A stretch of 64,000 nucleotides of DNA, from positions 8,246,001 through 8,310,000 of the forward strand of contig OZ234504.1 of the NCBI GenBank assembly GCA_965153455.1, written 5' to 3'. The translations under genes and the position numbers were made by a program. Within the stretch, counting starts at the first letter, position 1, and each line of letters begins with the position of its first letter. Shown in pieces: positions 1 to 13,080 of this stretch. Source of the stretch: Sphagnum compactum (lineage: Eukaryota; Bryophyta; Sphagnopsida; Sphagnales). The notes beneath the pieces were generated by a model. That model saw only the letters and a list, made by a program, of their open reading frames with translations, was not told where the DNA came from and did no database searches.

Positions 1-1067
1 ACCTCATTGTTTGGCACCTAGTCCTAAGTGAATGGGAAAAGTGCCAAAGCATTGTAATCTTCCATAATCCACATTTTTTTCAACATTGTAGTTGCCATGT
101 TCACAATTATGCGTACTTGAGCTTTGATTGAACATTTTCCATTTTTTCCACCTTTTGATCTTCCTTCACTATGTTACATGAGATCCTTGTGTGCACTTCA
201 AAAAGCTTCTTTCCATCAAAAAAGGTACCTCTTTCTACCATTGCCTCTAATTCATGTACAATCTTATCGGGCTTTATATGTCTAAAGTTAACTCCATCCC
301 ACCCAAAACAGAACTGTAACAAATTTTGTCTTTTTTTTTGCAGTCAATGTGTCTTTATTGGCCTTATTGGCCTACCAAGGCAAGAAGGATATTGTGTTTA
401 GATTCATTATAGAGTAGAGTAGCTTAAGGGATTTTGGCCCCTACTAGGGTAATAATTAATAATAGGTCTATTTTTATTATGAGGATTATATTTTTGAAAG
501 ATGGTATGTTTGGGTTGTGTTGAAACTTAAGATAAGTTATTATAGAGTTATAATAATATCTTGAAGGATTTTGGGTTTCTTTTTAGAGGGTTTTTTTGGG
601 AAGATTAGGTATATAGTTTTGCATGGTGAAATATTTGAGTAAGTTTCCATAAAATCCTCTAAGTAGTGGCCTTAAGATCCTTTTCAAATGTACATGGCCT
701 TGCCACAAAGTGACACACCACTTGTTTGTTGCTTCAAATAGCCAAGCAATACTATTGGACACATGTAAAGTTTGCCACCAACAAAAAACAGGTTACAAGT
801 GTTACTGGCAACCGATCACTATATTCCTATCTTTCATTTTCTTTCTCTTTTGTTGTGTTGTGTTTTGTTTTGTTTTGTAAAATCAAGAAAAAAAGAGCTG
901 TCTGTACCCACTCTCTCTCTCTCTCTGTGTCTTCTCTCTCACCACTCACCACCAGGCACAAATCCAATTTTGTCTTGTGCAATCCATGATATTGTGTTTT
1001 TCAACTTTTTTGATCATCGGAGCAATTTCATTGGATGTTGAAACCTGCATCTGGTAGCTACAAAGTG

Positions 1068-1110
1068 CACAAACACACACACACACACACCCACACACCC
1101 ACACACATAT
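1068..1110. repeat. (CA)n microsatellite
   Basis: A run of CA dinucleotides interrupted by CCACACACC-type variants. Confidence 0.9.
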
Positions 1111-1297
1111 ACTTGTGCCTTGTTGCTATCCAATCCTGTTGCATGCTCCAGAGTTCAAACACAATTGGTGCACCATTTTTTAATTTTGTTTTTGTTTTGT
1201 TTTATACTCTACATTCGACCCATCCACCCACCCACCCATCTCCTTCTTCCTTGCACTTTTTTCTTTGGTTGGACCACAATGAGAAAACACAATCAAA

Positions 1298-1344
1298 GCT
1301 GGCTGGCTGGCTGGCTGGCTTTTTCAGGGGGGGAGGGGGGGGGG
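1298..1344. repeat. CTGG tetranucleotide tract plus G-run
   Basis: About five GGCT/CTGG units are followed within ten bases by two G-runs of 8 and 11 bases separated by a single A. The G-runs could form a G-quadruplex. Confidence 0.8.
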
Positions 1345-1791
1345 TGTCGTGTACACATGTTCTTTGCTTTTCAAAAAAGCTGAAAAAAAAGTTAGGTATT
1401 GTAGTAGTACTTCTTCCTTTGTCAGTCAAAAATGCAGAAGATGTAGTAACAACATCACCCACTAGGAAAAGCGTTTTTTGGGGGGAGAGGGAGAGCTCTC
1501 ATGGAGTAGGTGTCACTTAGCTCCTCCTTTAGGATACAAGGTGCCCTGCAAATACGCTGAGAAGTTTCTCTGAGTGCTTTCAGTTTAGTAAAGTTTATCT
1601 GAAGAGAAAATTAGTGGAGTTTCCGAATGAAGAACAAATTGCAGCTGCAGCAGGGTTGGATTCATAGCATCTGATGATGAAGTCCAAGTCAAGTTTGCAT
1701 TATCACCCGTACTTTGGACATTCATCAATAAAATTCTTGAATTTAGTAGTTATAAGTCCGCTCTTCTTGGTGCGGTGGGGCAATTAAGAAT

Positions 1792-1885
1792 CAATTTGCT
1801 GATGTCATCGTTGTCTCTTGCACTCAATTGACATAAATGGTGCTCATATTGCTGATGTCATTTGTCACTTGCACTCAATTGACTT
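1792..1885. repeat. Two-copy tandem repeat, about 53 bp
   Basis: Two adjacent copies share GCTGATGTCAT followed by CTTGCACTCAATTGAC. The copies begin near 1795 and 1848. Confidence 0.75.
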
Positions 1886-1916
1886 GATCCAGTTTTTGCT
1901 TCAATGGGCACTCCAG

Positions 1917-2375
1917 AATCTGCACCCATCCATCCAGACACAAAATAAAATCCAGAAAAAACAATTTAGGCAAAAGGTTGCATATATTCCATGGGCACCC
2001 ATCCATCCAGGGACAAAAGGAAATCAAAGAAAAACACAATTTATGTCAAGGTTTGATACAGTTATCACATGGGCATCCATCCATCCAGGGACAAAAGGAA
2101 ATCAAAGAAAAAAACAAATTTATGCAAAGGTTTGATACAGGTATATCACATGGGCATCCATCCATCCAGGAACAAATGATATCAAAGCAAAAAACAATTT
2201 ATGCAAAAGTTTGATACATTCCAGCTGCATGCATCCATCCATCCGCGGACAAAAGGAAATCAAGAAAGAACAATCTATGCCAAGGTTTGATATATTCCAT
2301 CTGCACCCATCCATCCCCTGACAAAGGAAAGCAAGAAAGAACAATTTTATGCAAAGGTTTGATAATTTCCATACC
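1917..2375. repeat. Minisatellite, six units of 73-80 bp
   Basis: Six head-to-tail units, each with a CCATCCATCCA core followed by GACAAAAGGAAATCAA and then TTTATGCAAAGGTTTGATA. Cores begin near 1923, 2000, 2073, 2152, 2232 and 2307. The middle units are the most alike and the outer ones are degraded, as expected for growth by unequal exchange. Open frames crossing the array are by-products. Confidence 0.9.
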
Positions 2376-4123
2376 GAGAGATAGTTGGTTGGGCTTTCAG
2401 TGTTTTGTTCCCTAGTGCACACGGCATGTGACTATAACATACAGTGAGCACTCCACAATGACTATGTGGCCTGATTTTTGTTCCTAACTGGAATTGCGGT
2501 GCCACCATCATCCCCAAAACATCGCATCTCCTCTTGCAGTGTGCTGCAACCTGGAACCCAACCGTAGAAATTCTGCACCATGACATGAGTTCCTTTTGAG
2601 TCCTTGCTTTCCCTTGCTTCAAGAAGAGGCTCTCCTTTCATCAGGGGATTGAATATCATTGGGCTTTCTACAAATGTCAGCTGTCATCACCAAATCCAAG
2701 CCAGGTTTTTGTTCCTTTGTTGTTCCTTTGAAACTGCCGTAGTAGGTACTCAACAGATTTTACACACTTTCACATATATATCTCAACACCATGAAAGCAC
2801 GACACACAGACAGTATCCTTTCCAGTGTCCTGCAGCATGCAATATCAAACATTAGCAAGTGAAGTGTACATGGCTATGACAGATTTCTGTTCAAATATGT
2901 ACGTCCTCAAAAGAGGAAGGGGATGACTGCTGTTATCTGGAGTGTGCTAGTACTCAATTTCTCTCAAAATCACGTTTTGCATACCTTCCAGTTTGTGATA
3001 GCATATGAAGATTTCACATTTTCAGAAATCACCATACTTACATGGGGGCACTTAACTCGTAGTTTACTCTTTCTGAGTCCATTGGAGTTGTGTACAGCTG
3101 ACTATTGCGCACAGCTTGTGAGCCCTTTCTCCTTCTCCTACAGAGACCACTTATTTGCTAAGACAACATGAACCGAGTCAAATTGTTGCAACATCCATGT
3201 AGCTTTGGCTTTATCTCTTACAAACTTGTATTCATCAGAAACATTTTCTGCATTAATTGAGGCACTCTATCTGGGTGTCGCCACCAACCCACCTCCAAAA
3301 CAAAAAACCTTCAAGTCATGGAACCTAATCACAAGAAGCTTCCTATCAGTATACAGAGGAGCTGATAAGCCACAAGATATTGTAAGAAAACATGAACCCA
3401 AAAATGTATGTTGATGGAACATGAATGTACAGGGTCAAAATGCCTTTCTACTCATGATTGGACAACTTTATTGGAACTGTTACCCTAGTTGCACTTTACA
3501 TTTGGAAGACTTAGGCAGACAGTCCATGACAGTATGGACTACAGAGCTTCACATCAATACAACTGCAATAAACTCCTAAAACCCCGTGTCCCTCACAGAA
3601 CCGTTAACTACACCTTATCCCCTACTCTTCCCCTACCCCACACAAAATATGCTCCTAAACATCTTTGTTCCCCTACAAGGTTACCAAACTTCAAACTTCA
3701 AGAATGCTTAATGTGGTCTCCAGCCCTGATTCTACCCTATGGAACCATTGGAGGAGAGTACTCCACATGGTTAAATCAGACTGAAGAGGTCACTACAGTA
3801 GCTGGACATTCTATCTACCTTCTAAAAGGCAAAACATCAATTAAACTCACTGGTTACAACTGAATATTCCAAATTCTCCTATATCCTATGGGTGACCTGA
3901 AGACACATGGTACTGCTTCAGATTGGAGCATGTGCGATTTCAGTCATCAGATCAGTTGGTCTTCACATCAAGCAGAAGCTTTTGAGATGCAACCATACAC
4001 CTCCATGTATACCTTACAAAATCAAGAGTGTTGGGTCTGCCTGTACAAGTCAAACTTTATCTCCAAGCATAGATAAAGTTGCAGTATCCATGTAATGTAG
4101 CTAAACAGAAGGTGACAAAATTT
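2376..4123. other. Intergenic stretch downstream of ALG10, nothing recognised
   Basis: This is unique-looking sequence of moderate GC. A 124-residue frame at 3489-3863 (plus) has no recognisable domain and no convincing splice partners. The right end must hold the ALG10 3' UTR, because ALG10 ends at 4124 on the minus strand. Confidence 0.5.
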
Positions 4124-7100
4124 TCACCACATGAATCTTTGGATACCCCCTGGGTCATTTGCCCAATGAAATGGGCGAAACAAAAACAAGAACATTGTAA
4201 AGGCATTTAGTCCCAAATATAAAATGGTCATGCAGAATGATGTTCCTAATTCAATCTCTTCTGGGATTTTTGTGTGCAATGCAATGAGGAAGAATGGAAT
4301 GGTGAAGTAACGGAACTCCAGTAGGGGAGCTGGAACTAACACCCCCATAATGCCAAGACAAAACACTAGAATCCATAGCCTTCCTTGTGTTCTTCCTGCA
4401 ACCCAAACCCATTTTCGAAATCACTACCATCACATATTCTGAACAAAGTACTTAATCTTTGCGTAAGTCACACTATTTCTTCAAAACTGAAAATATCTTA
4501 TGTATCAGGTTGCACAGGATGCTCAAAAAACACTTTGTAAGTAACCATTGTGTCAGTTCCAGAAAAACCAGAACAGGCACAACAAGAACTCAGAATGAGT
4601 TCGGTCATGACCTTACCAGTGTCACCCACAAAGAATCACACCATTACTATCACCATAAATGGCTTAAACTGGCTGCCATTACTCCCCACTGACTTCATTA
4701 CCTCCTGACTACAAACTTTGCTGGTGTAGCAGTTCACTTGAGAAATATCTTCATAAGTATTGAACTTCTCCATATGTACGATTCAAGCTACCCTGAATAT
4801 AAATGAGAGATGACTTGATAATAAGGTTATAGAGTTTTCACATCCTACAACAGATCAATGAACAGAGGAAAAAGGGGGAGACCCAACCCTAACAAACAGA
4901 GAAAAGACTGAAGCAGTTTGAGCAAAAGTGACAGTTGATTTGGAGAAACCAAAATCCTGCAGCATGGAGGAATCTCACCTAGTGAGTGTAGTATAGACCA
5001 CCATGAGTAGACATACAATGGAATGAGGCAATATTTAGCACTCTGATTACGCTGTATGACATCTTTCCACAAGTAGAAAGTATAATGTCGATTGTCTGCC
5101 AGTAAATATGGGTGAGCCAAACTGCACAAGAAGTCACATGAATACTTTTAGTGAGCTCAACAGACATTTCATGAGCTATCAGAGGGGGAAAACGTTGTCT
5201 CCGATTGACATATGGAAAGCTATGGCTTCTAGTTCATAGCAAGCACAGATAACAGCTGAAAAAATCTGCCAGGGGTTTCACTTGTCCTGTATAAAATGAC
5301 TATTGAGTGGTGTATTTGAAGAGTTCCAACAATACAAATACATCACATACAACAGTTATATCTCTCATAAGAATTGAGAAATCTCTACATGGTCAAGAAA
5401 GCAGCTTCATTTAACATTAATAGCAACAGTTATAGGGATGTAACCTGAAATAATGGACAAACACAAATGCTGCTCCAGATCCAATGCCTCCAAGTACCCA
5501 AAACTGTGGTCTAAGAAACTCCTGTATCGGAATACCAAAATTGGAAGGCTGAAAATGAACAGGGGCCATAGCTGCAGCTGAGATGAGCCCAAAGTAGAGA
5601 AGCTGAGCAAAATGGGGGGAAACCTTGTGTGCATCTTTTGCCCCTGCACAGAAGAAGGAACTGTTGAAGACTGAGCACTTGAGCACATTGTTCACTGCAG
5701 ATGTGGAATATCAACTCAAGATATTGCAGACACATGATGCACCTGTGACCACAAAAGGGGTAAATAACCAAACATCCTCAAGTTTTCTTGTGATTAGGGT
5801 GAGTAAAGAATACAAAACAATGGCAAAAACCTTTTACTTACCAACAACAATACTTCCGTTGTAGCAGACAAACAGAAAAAACAAAATTATTATACATATT
5901 AGAGGACCAAATGATTTAAAAATTTCCCATCTTCTCAGCCATGCTTGCTTTGCCAAACTCCATATCTCTGACCTTATACCTGCAGGCAGACTGCTTGGTC
6001 AAAAAATCTCACTGACATGCTGCACATCAAATCCAGGTGAAATGCAAAAGTTTACCCATGCTGATGGGAGTTCACATAAAAGGAATTATGTCTTTATAGT
6101 CTAAAGAAAGACAGTACTATACATCACCAGTAAGTTATTGAGAAAAGATATGGATAGGAAAACTCTGAAAAATACTCATATGGTCAAATGTGATAACAAC
6201 TACCTGGAGCAATATCAACTACAGGGGAGTTACAAGGGAACATCTCCAAATTCTCATCAGCCAGCACAGAACTTCGCACGCGTCTTCGCAACTTCATATC
6301 CTGAGAGCCCCCTTTATTTTCCATGGAAAATCCAAACAGTGATTTGTCACTTGATGCATCGGCTTTCAGCTCTTCAGTTTCTCTAGGTTTCACATGAATG
6401 GGACCTTGGAGAAATTCTAGCAAGCCCGTACAAGTGACAAAAATAACCCAAATGACATTTGTTTGCCGGAATAGGATGGCAACTGCACCTAACTGTGACA
6501 TCATTGGAACAAACAAGTTTCAGGGTCTTCAAATTAGTGATATTAGAACATTCTGTAACAGTAAACCTCAATGAACAATCAGTTAGAGCTGACCATCATC
6601 ACACAGTGAGGAAGATCAAGAATGACACCTCTCCCTCTCCCTCTCTTTCTATTTCTCGATGATTCTCAGGTGCAGTACTCCTGATGACTGCAACAAACAA
6701 CCTCACATGAGTTTTCCTTGGTGACTATAAAAACAGAAGATTTCAATTCCTTAAGTTCCAAATGACACTCTTTCAGACAACCACAACAAATAACAAATCC
6801 GATAATCAAATTAGTGTCCTCCAGTATTGTCCTGCAGATGACCATTGTTATCCCAGAAATCTATCTCAGCTCTGTCTCTCCACTCCAGAGTGAACTGACC
6901 TCAACGCACCAGTGCACTTATCCAATGGGCTTGTTGGAGACAGGCAAGATGCATTGCCATTACAGCTGTTGTTGACCCCACATCTGTGTAGTACAAGAAT
7001 GCAAAGAACCAGTGGAGGGGATAGAATGCAAGCAAGGTTGCTTTTGCAAAAACTCGTTTCAAACTTTTGTCAGGCTCCAAGTAGCGCATGATCCCAACAA

Positions 7101-8352
7101 AGAGAAGATAGCAGAGCAAAGAAAGCACCACATTGATGGATCGCAGAAATGCTGGGGTGCAGAGATCCAAAAGTGATGAAGATAAACCAAGAATTTTAGC
7201 TCCCAGAAGAAAAACTCCCGTGTAAGCCAGTGACACAAAATATCTGAACAGAAATAGAAAAGTGGAGGATATTTCAGGCATTAGACCACTTCAGGTTGGA
7301 TATATGTTTCAGGGCTGCAGATGGGTTTATGACAATACAAAGGGACATAGCAACTGTGAATTTTGAACTAATGTTTTAGGGTTTAGAGTTCAGGTGGTTC
7401 AGGTTGACAGCTGATACTTTGGCAATGTAACTTTAAGCCTCTTACAGTTCAAAGGCAAATACAAAATTCAATCTAAATGTCTCCTTTGCTCACAAAACTC
7501 GACACCTAGAAAATCCATGCTCTAACTTTCATGCTGATGATGTAAATTGTTTCTCACATCCTCAGTTCACACATTAATTGGTATCCAATTATTGTGAATT
7601 TTGCTAATTCTTCCCCAACGACAGACCTTCATTGGTTCAACATAATCCATAATGAACAAAGCAATGTGTAAACAAAAAAAAAACCAGGAAGAAAGATAGT
7701 GAGACAGAGGGGGGTGTCCATCATACAGGCCAGGGAATGTGGTGATCATGGGATCCCATTTCCTGAAGTTGCCTTGACAATACTCTTGTGCTTGTGGAAT
7801 ATGGAATATCTCATCCTGTATTTTTCCCTCCACACACACCAAAACACATTATTCAGAATGATGACGACTGAAAAATAAAGAAAGCTTTAGAATCGGGCGT
7901 AGCTCGTAAGAAAGAAGAAGAAGAAGAAGAAGAAGAAGAAGAAGACTGGTACTGTATATAGCAACAACAATCACATGGCATCCGTCCAAAACTTAGGGTT
8001 CTTGGCCATTCCTTGCAAAGTGGTCAAGGAGCATCTGCCAAGGTCATCCAATGCCACATGTGGCGGCCTTGGAAACCTGGGCCGATTTACAATGTGCCAC
8101 GATGATGATGCCTGACATCCTCCTTTGTCACTTCAACTTGCATTTCCAATGCGCTTATCCATTTACCGCAAACGTAGATTAGATTCTTGATACAATCAGA
8201 AAAGATAGCGAGACACAGACGGAGACGGAGTGGGAGTGACAGACCATGTAAGGATGCGGCACAATGGAGTTGACGAGCAAGGACACCGGAACCATACTTG
8301 CAGCCATGACGATGGCAATGGCCATCGTCCACACAAGCACTCCTCTCGCCAT
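4124..8352 (-). CDS. ALG10: ALG10 alpha-1,2-glucosyltransferase (DIE2/ALG10), complete, 8 exons
   Basis: ALG10 adds the third, terminal glucose from dolichyl-phosphate-glucose to the lipid-linked oligosaccharide in the ER membrane, finishing the N-glycan precursor. Exons on the minus strand, read by eye: 8352-8245, 7815-7727, 7243-6910, 6492-6204, 5979-5842, 5643-5445, 5121-4979, 4395-4124. All introns are GT-AG and all phases join, giving about 523 residues, close to the usual family size. The family signature DEIFHIPQAQ with WDPMITTFPGLY spans exons 2 and 3. Further landmarks are HWFFAFLYYTDVGS, FRQTNVIWV, HPYLLADNRHYTFYLW and EFRYFTIPF. The C-terminus is RPFHWANDPGGIQRFMW. Many hydrophobic segments fit a multi-pass ER protein. 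The start is the first ATG in exon 1 (MARGVLVW); the frame stays open for nine codons upstream without another ATG. No frameshift or lost exon was seen. Confidence 0.95.
7908..7945. repeat. (GAA)n microsatellite in ALG10 intron 1
   Basis: About eleven AAG/GAA triplets lie inside the first intron of the minus-strand ALG10 gene. Confidence 0.9.
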
Positions 8353-8399
8353 CGCCCCCCTGCGCTCGTCGTTCGTCACAGCAGCAGCAACAGCTCACC

Positions 8400-8430
8400 A
8401 AACCCTTAGGGTTTTTCCTTAGGGTTTGGG
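8400..8430 (-). promoter_or_regulatory. Paired telo-box motifs upstream of ALG10
   Basis: Two copies of AAACCCTAA on the minus strand (8414-8406 and 8427-8419) lie about 55-75 bases upstream of the ALG10 start codon. A partial copy in the opposite orientation (from 8400) makes the site palindromic. Telo-boxes are known plant promoter elements of housekeeping and translation-related genes; their role here is inferred. Confidence 0.55.
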
Positions 8431-8466
8431 CTGAGGAGTTTTGGGGGTGTAGAGATGCCCTTTGTG

Positions 8467-8496
8467 TACCTACCTACCTACCTACCTACCTACCTC
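8467..8496. repeat. (TACC)n microsatellite
   Basis: About seven TACC/CTAC units lie upstream of ALG10. The same tetranucleotide (TAGG on the other strand) recurs at 12.7, 15.3-16.1 and 52.4 kb. Confidence 0.9.
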
Positions 8497-9028
8497 CCTC
8501 TGGTGCATTCATGTGGCATGTTCCCATCGTTGGGAATGTGAGTGAGTGCTCACACACCATGTTCCCAAATTGGGAACTTTTGATGAAATACGATTTTTAT
8601 TTTTCAATGTGATTTGGATTTTGTTAAAAACCCTTGTTTTCAATGACCAATTTTTTTTTAAAAAAAAATCCATTAAGAATAATACATAGGTATACAATTT
8701 GACATGGTGTGAAATTTTTTAATTTTTTTTCATTGATATATTATTATTATTATTATTTAAATTAAGTTTGAATTTTGAACAACTCTAGTTAGTTTCAAAC
8801 ATTGAACCATTGTGAAATCGATATGTAAATTGCAATCGATTTGACAATTTGATGGCTTTGAACTTTAATTAAAAGTCCATAGGTTTTTTTTAAATTTAAC
8901 AAATTATGAAAAATATATGCACAAGAGAAATTTGATCGCTTAATGAAATAGAACAATAATGACTCTTTCATAAAATAAACTATTCAACCTTTCTAAACTT
9001 AAGGAAATGTGCAATTGGTTCTATTTTT

Positions 9029-9053
9029 TAATTAATTAATTAATTAATTAATA
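9029..9053. repeat. (TTAA)n microsatellite
   Basis: About six AATT/TTAA units in a row. Confidence 0.85.
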
Positions 9054-9844
9054 TTCTTTTTTTTTGTTGATTTGTTATTTTAACCTTTGTCGAATATAAA
9101 ACTCGTTTTAAAAAAAATTGGGTGTTGAATTGAGTTTTTGAAAATTAATTATTTAACAATGGGTTGTTGAATTGGCCCAAGTATTGTAACAACTTCAAAC
9201 CAAATACAATAATAATCTATTGATATTTATACCAACATTTAAAAATATGAATTAGTCATTATAATTGCATTTATATTACAAAATTTTCCATTTTTTTACA
9301 TCCATTTTGGTCCACTCAACCCTAACTTTTTATCCAACACTTCAATCCTTTAAAATCCTACCATTGATTATTTTGAACCTTGTTACTAACTTATTACAAT
9401 TTTGTAGCTACCATTGCATCTTCGATTTACAACCAATTTCAATGTCATTTATTTGTCATCTCACTATTATCAATTGTAAACAAGTGTCACTTTGTTTATT
9501 TTTATTTGAGAGAAACTTGTTTTGTTGTAAGCCCCTTATTTTCGAAACGTGCCCACCTTAGGGCTTTGCCCTACACCAAAATGGTTTCAAACCATACCAT
9601 TAATTATTTTGAATCAATCTTCAATTTAATATATTACTAATTTACAAGAATTATATGGGCTACCATTGCTTCTTTGATCTACAACCAATTTAAATGTGTC
9701 CTTTATTGTCGTCTCAATGTTATCATTTGTAAACAAGTGTCAATTTTTGTTTATTTTATGCAAAATAAAATTGGAAGATGCTCAACATGCTATAAGTTAC
9801 TAGATTGAAAGCCAACCTCTATCCTATGCTTTCAACAAAGAGTT

Positions 9845-10482
9845 CGCTACAAGCTTGACCCATAAGAGGTCATATAATAGCAAATTCTTTTATAGTTCAA
9901 GCTACTTGACTTTTTGTTATACTAGTTTGAACCCCGTGCCTAATGCACAAGTGTGTTATTTCAACAATGCTTGGTTCATGTTTTAGTTTTTTTTTTATGG
10001 GACGGATGACGGGATGGATGATGGACGGATGGATGGAAAGCTTCATTTCATCCCGACGTACTTATGTAATGGGCATTCTAGTTACTTTTGGATAATGTAA
10101 TGACACTTTGGTTATGGTGTTGCTCACCAAACAAGTGGTTGAAGATGAAGGGGCCACATGTCACCTAACTATGTTAGGTTATTTAAGTGTTTTGTGAATG
10201 CCTTTGGTGTCATGATTCCCATAGTTTCTTATTTGCTATAAGCTTTTACCCATAAGAGGTTATATGCATTGCAAACTCTTTGCTATAGTTGTTCAAGCTA
10301 CTTCATTTTTTGTTATATGGGCATTTTTAGCTACTTTTGGATCATGTAATGACACTTTGGTTATGGTGTTGCCCACCAAACAAGTGGTTGGAGATGAAGG
10401 GGCCATATGTCACCTAACTATGTTAGGTTATTCAAGTTTTCTATGAATGCCTTTGGTGTTGTGATTCCATGATTTCCTCATT
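9845..10482. repeat. Two-copy tandem duplication, about 245 bp, first copy interrupted
   Basis: Copy 1 (9845-10233) and copy 2 (10234-10482) both run from ACCCATAAGAGGT through GTAATGACACTTTGG and ACCTAACTATGTTAGG to GAATGCCTTTGGTGT. Copy 1 carries 148 extra bases at 9921-10068 that are absent from copy 2, so the insertion came after the duplication or was lost from copy 2. Confidence 0.85.
9921..10068. mobile_element. 148-bp insertion within a duplicated unit, class unknown
   Basis: Comparison with the uninterrupted neighbour copy defines the ends: it lies between TTGTTAT and ATGGGCATT. It starts ACTAGTTTGAACCCCGTGCC and ends CGTACTTATGTA, with a GGAT-rich tract in the middle. I see no clear target-site duplication or terminal inverted repeat. 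A small non-autonomous element is possible. Confidence 0.5.
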
Positions 10483-12659
10483 GTCATCACTTTCAAGGCC
10501 CCTTTCTCCCTTTACTTAGGGCTTGGGATCCCTATTTTTTATTTCTATTTTGCCTACTTTGACGAATTGCCTTAAAGATGAAAGTTGAGGTAAATGTTAA
10601 TATAACTTTTAACTAATGCAACTTGGGCCATTGAATATAAGTTGTAATATTAAATGAATTTTGAAACGGAAAAAAAATATGATTTTTAAAACCCTAATAT
10701 GAATTAAAGACGAATTGATTTCCAAAGGGATCTTTTTGTCAAAGCTGTCAGTACGGGTTGCAACTGCTAGAAATACACCTTATGTAGCCTAAGTGTGGAA
10801 TATATTTTTCATCAAAATTTGATTTTTGGGGATTTTATTGAATCTAAAATTTTGGAAATATTCAATTTTCAATATCTCCCACATTTTAAATCTAAAAATT
10901 ACGAAACCACCTCCATAAAACCCTAATCATTGAGGGTTTTCCAAAAGCACATTCTTTGTGCCCCAATTGTTTTTTGAAATATTAGTTTTTATTTTATTTA
11001 TTTTTCAATTACAAAATTATTCAATATTAATGGACTCTTACAATGTAAGCTTAAACACTAAAAATACCAAGTACATGGCAAGCACAATTGTGGTTTGGGA
11101 GGTCTCAATGCGACAAATTGTTTATCTTATTTAATAATGAATTTTTCATGGTGTTTGGCAAAATTTTGTGTTAATCAAAATAATTGGAAGAATTAATTGT
11201 TCTACCTTATCCAAGGATTAATTTCATCATTAAATAATCCTTTGAATATTGAAAAGGATTTTGGTAAAATATGACAAAGAGGCACAATGAATTTTTTAAA
11301 TCATTATTGCAATCTATGCAATCTACAATGTGGATATTTCAATTATTCATATGACAATATTATACTTGGGTTCCATGCGACTATGCATTAATAATGATAA
11401 TCAATTGATAAAAAATGAATTAATGTTGTGAAAACAAAGTTATATTTGAATGAAAATATTAAATGTTATTATATGCACCTTGAATTGAATTGAATTCAAA
11501 TGCATTGATTAGAATTACAATTACAATTGAATTGTATTCTAATTAATGTCAATTCAATTCAACAATTGGATTAAGATTCATTTGAATGAAAAAAAAAATA
11601 TGCAAATTGGTGGAGACGGTATTGAAAATCTACTCACGAATACGATAGAAAAAAATAAAATTATAAAAACATATCTCAAAATACACCTCTCCATACTTCT
11701 TTATGTTAGAATGGGCTAAATCAATTCTAAGCTGGATTTTGGTAGGACGAAATATTATGGAACCCTATGGTTGTCCTATCTAAACTAGCTCCATTGAATC
11801 ATCGTCACTAGAATTAGATATTATAAATTACAAAAATAATTATTATTTCAAATTTGAAAAATGAATTGATCTTTGAAGCAAATTTAATTTTTTTTTTTGC
11901 AACATGGAAGTTGACCCTAGGCTATGGTATACACTTTTGGAGTTTAACAAAAGACGAGGGAGATTACTTAGGGCTTCTTTTTATTATAATCATTATTTGC
12001 TTGGAATTTTGTATTCTCATGGTTGTTATTGGACCAAGATATTTATGATTATTATAAATTATTTCATTGATCATGTCAGAATTATCACTTGCCCAAGTAT
12101 ATAAAAACTTTTGTAAGGTCACCCATCTCAGTATTATTTAAATTAAAATGTGTTTAATTTCAAAGTTCTTATTGAACCTTGTTGAATTATTTTCACAAGA
12201 AGGAAAAAGGTTTTTTTAACCAACCAAATTGCAACTAACAGGAATTTTTTTGACTTATTTATAATTATGAATTTATTATTTTTCCAATAATTTCACATTC
12301 TCTAATCACATTTACCAACCAACTTTAAATGTTAATTACAATGATAGGTTCAATTTTATTTTGATTATAATGTTAAGTTTGGTATATTATGTATTATGAT
12401 TTTGTACAATTAATCAGATGGTTTTGTGTTGGTTTCATAATATGACATGGCATGTCCCATTGTTCACATTACACATTTATAATGATGTGACATAGTTTTA
12501 AAAATGAATGATTGCCTATGCTAATGGACCTTGTTCATTGATTGGATGGATGATGGATGATTTTCATTCATTTTGACATAACTATGTTGGTATATTTGTT
12601 TATGTACATATGAATAATCACTTTCAACTTTCTTACCATTTAATTTGTATTCAAATAAT

Positions 12660-13080
12660 TTGTAGCCTAATAGGTATCCATAATAGGTAACTAGGGATGT
12701 TACCTAGCTAGGTAATTAGCCTTAATAGGTAATTAGGTAGGCTACTTATTAAAGTCACATAAGTAGTTGGCCTAATAACTACCTAATAGTTACATAAATA
12801 GCCCTAATAGGCAGCCTACCAAGCCTATGAGGGCTATTTGATTACGGCGCATGTGGAATTTTGAACAATAGTTAAGTAGGCTACCTATTAGGAACCAAAC
12901 CTTAATACATACCTAGGTATTTAATAAGCAATTTATTTAGCCTACTTAGCTACCTATTAGGGCTACCTTAATAGGCTAGATACACTAGGTAAGTAGGCTA
13001 GGTAATTATGTTGGTAGGGTAGTTACTTATGTAGGTCAATAGCTTAGTCAATAGGTAATTACCCTATGCTACCAAGGTGG
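12660..13080. repeat. Mixed-orientation TAGG/CCTA-rich low-complexity region
   Basis: Clusters of AATAGGTA, TTAGGTAGG and their complements CCTACCTA occur in both orientations, so the stretch could fold on itself in many registers. Confidence 0.7.

Larger units (their letters stand above)
1..1700. other. Gene-free left edge with microsatellites
   Basis: I recognise no gene here. The stretch holds simple repeats: a CT-rich tract near 910-945, a (CA)n tract at 1068-1110, a CTGG tract at 1298-1320 and a G-tract at 1327-1344. Short open frames exist on both strands (for example 107-322 on the minus strand) but none shows a family I know, and the frames over 1035-1520 are built from microsatellite sequence. 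The AT-rich part at 400-660 could be a retroelement remnant, which is a guess. Confidence 0.5.

Noticed and set aside
1035-1520. A 161-codon plus frame
   Set aside because: Made of CA, CTGG and G-tract microsatellites; no homology recognised.
1917-2375. A CRISPR-like array
   Set aside because: The units are contiguous minisatellite repeats without unique spacers, in a eukaryotic genome.
3489-3863. A 124-codon plus frame next to ALG10
   Set aside because: No domain, no conserved motif, no promoter or exon chain; probably chance.
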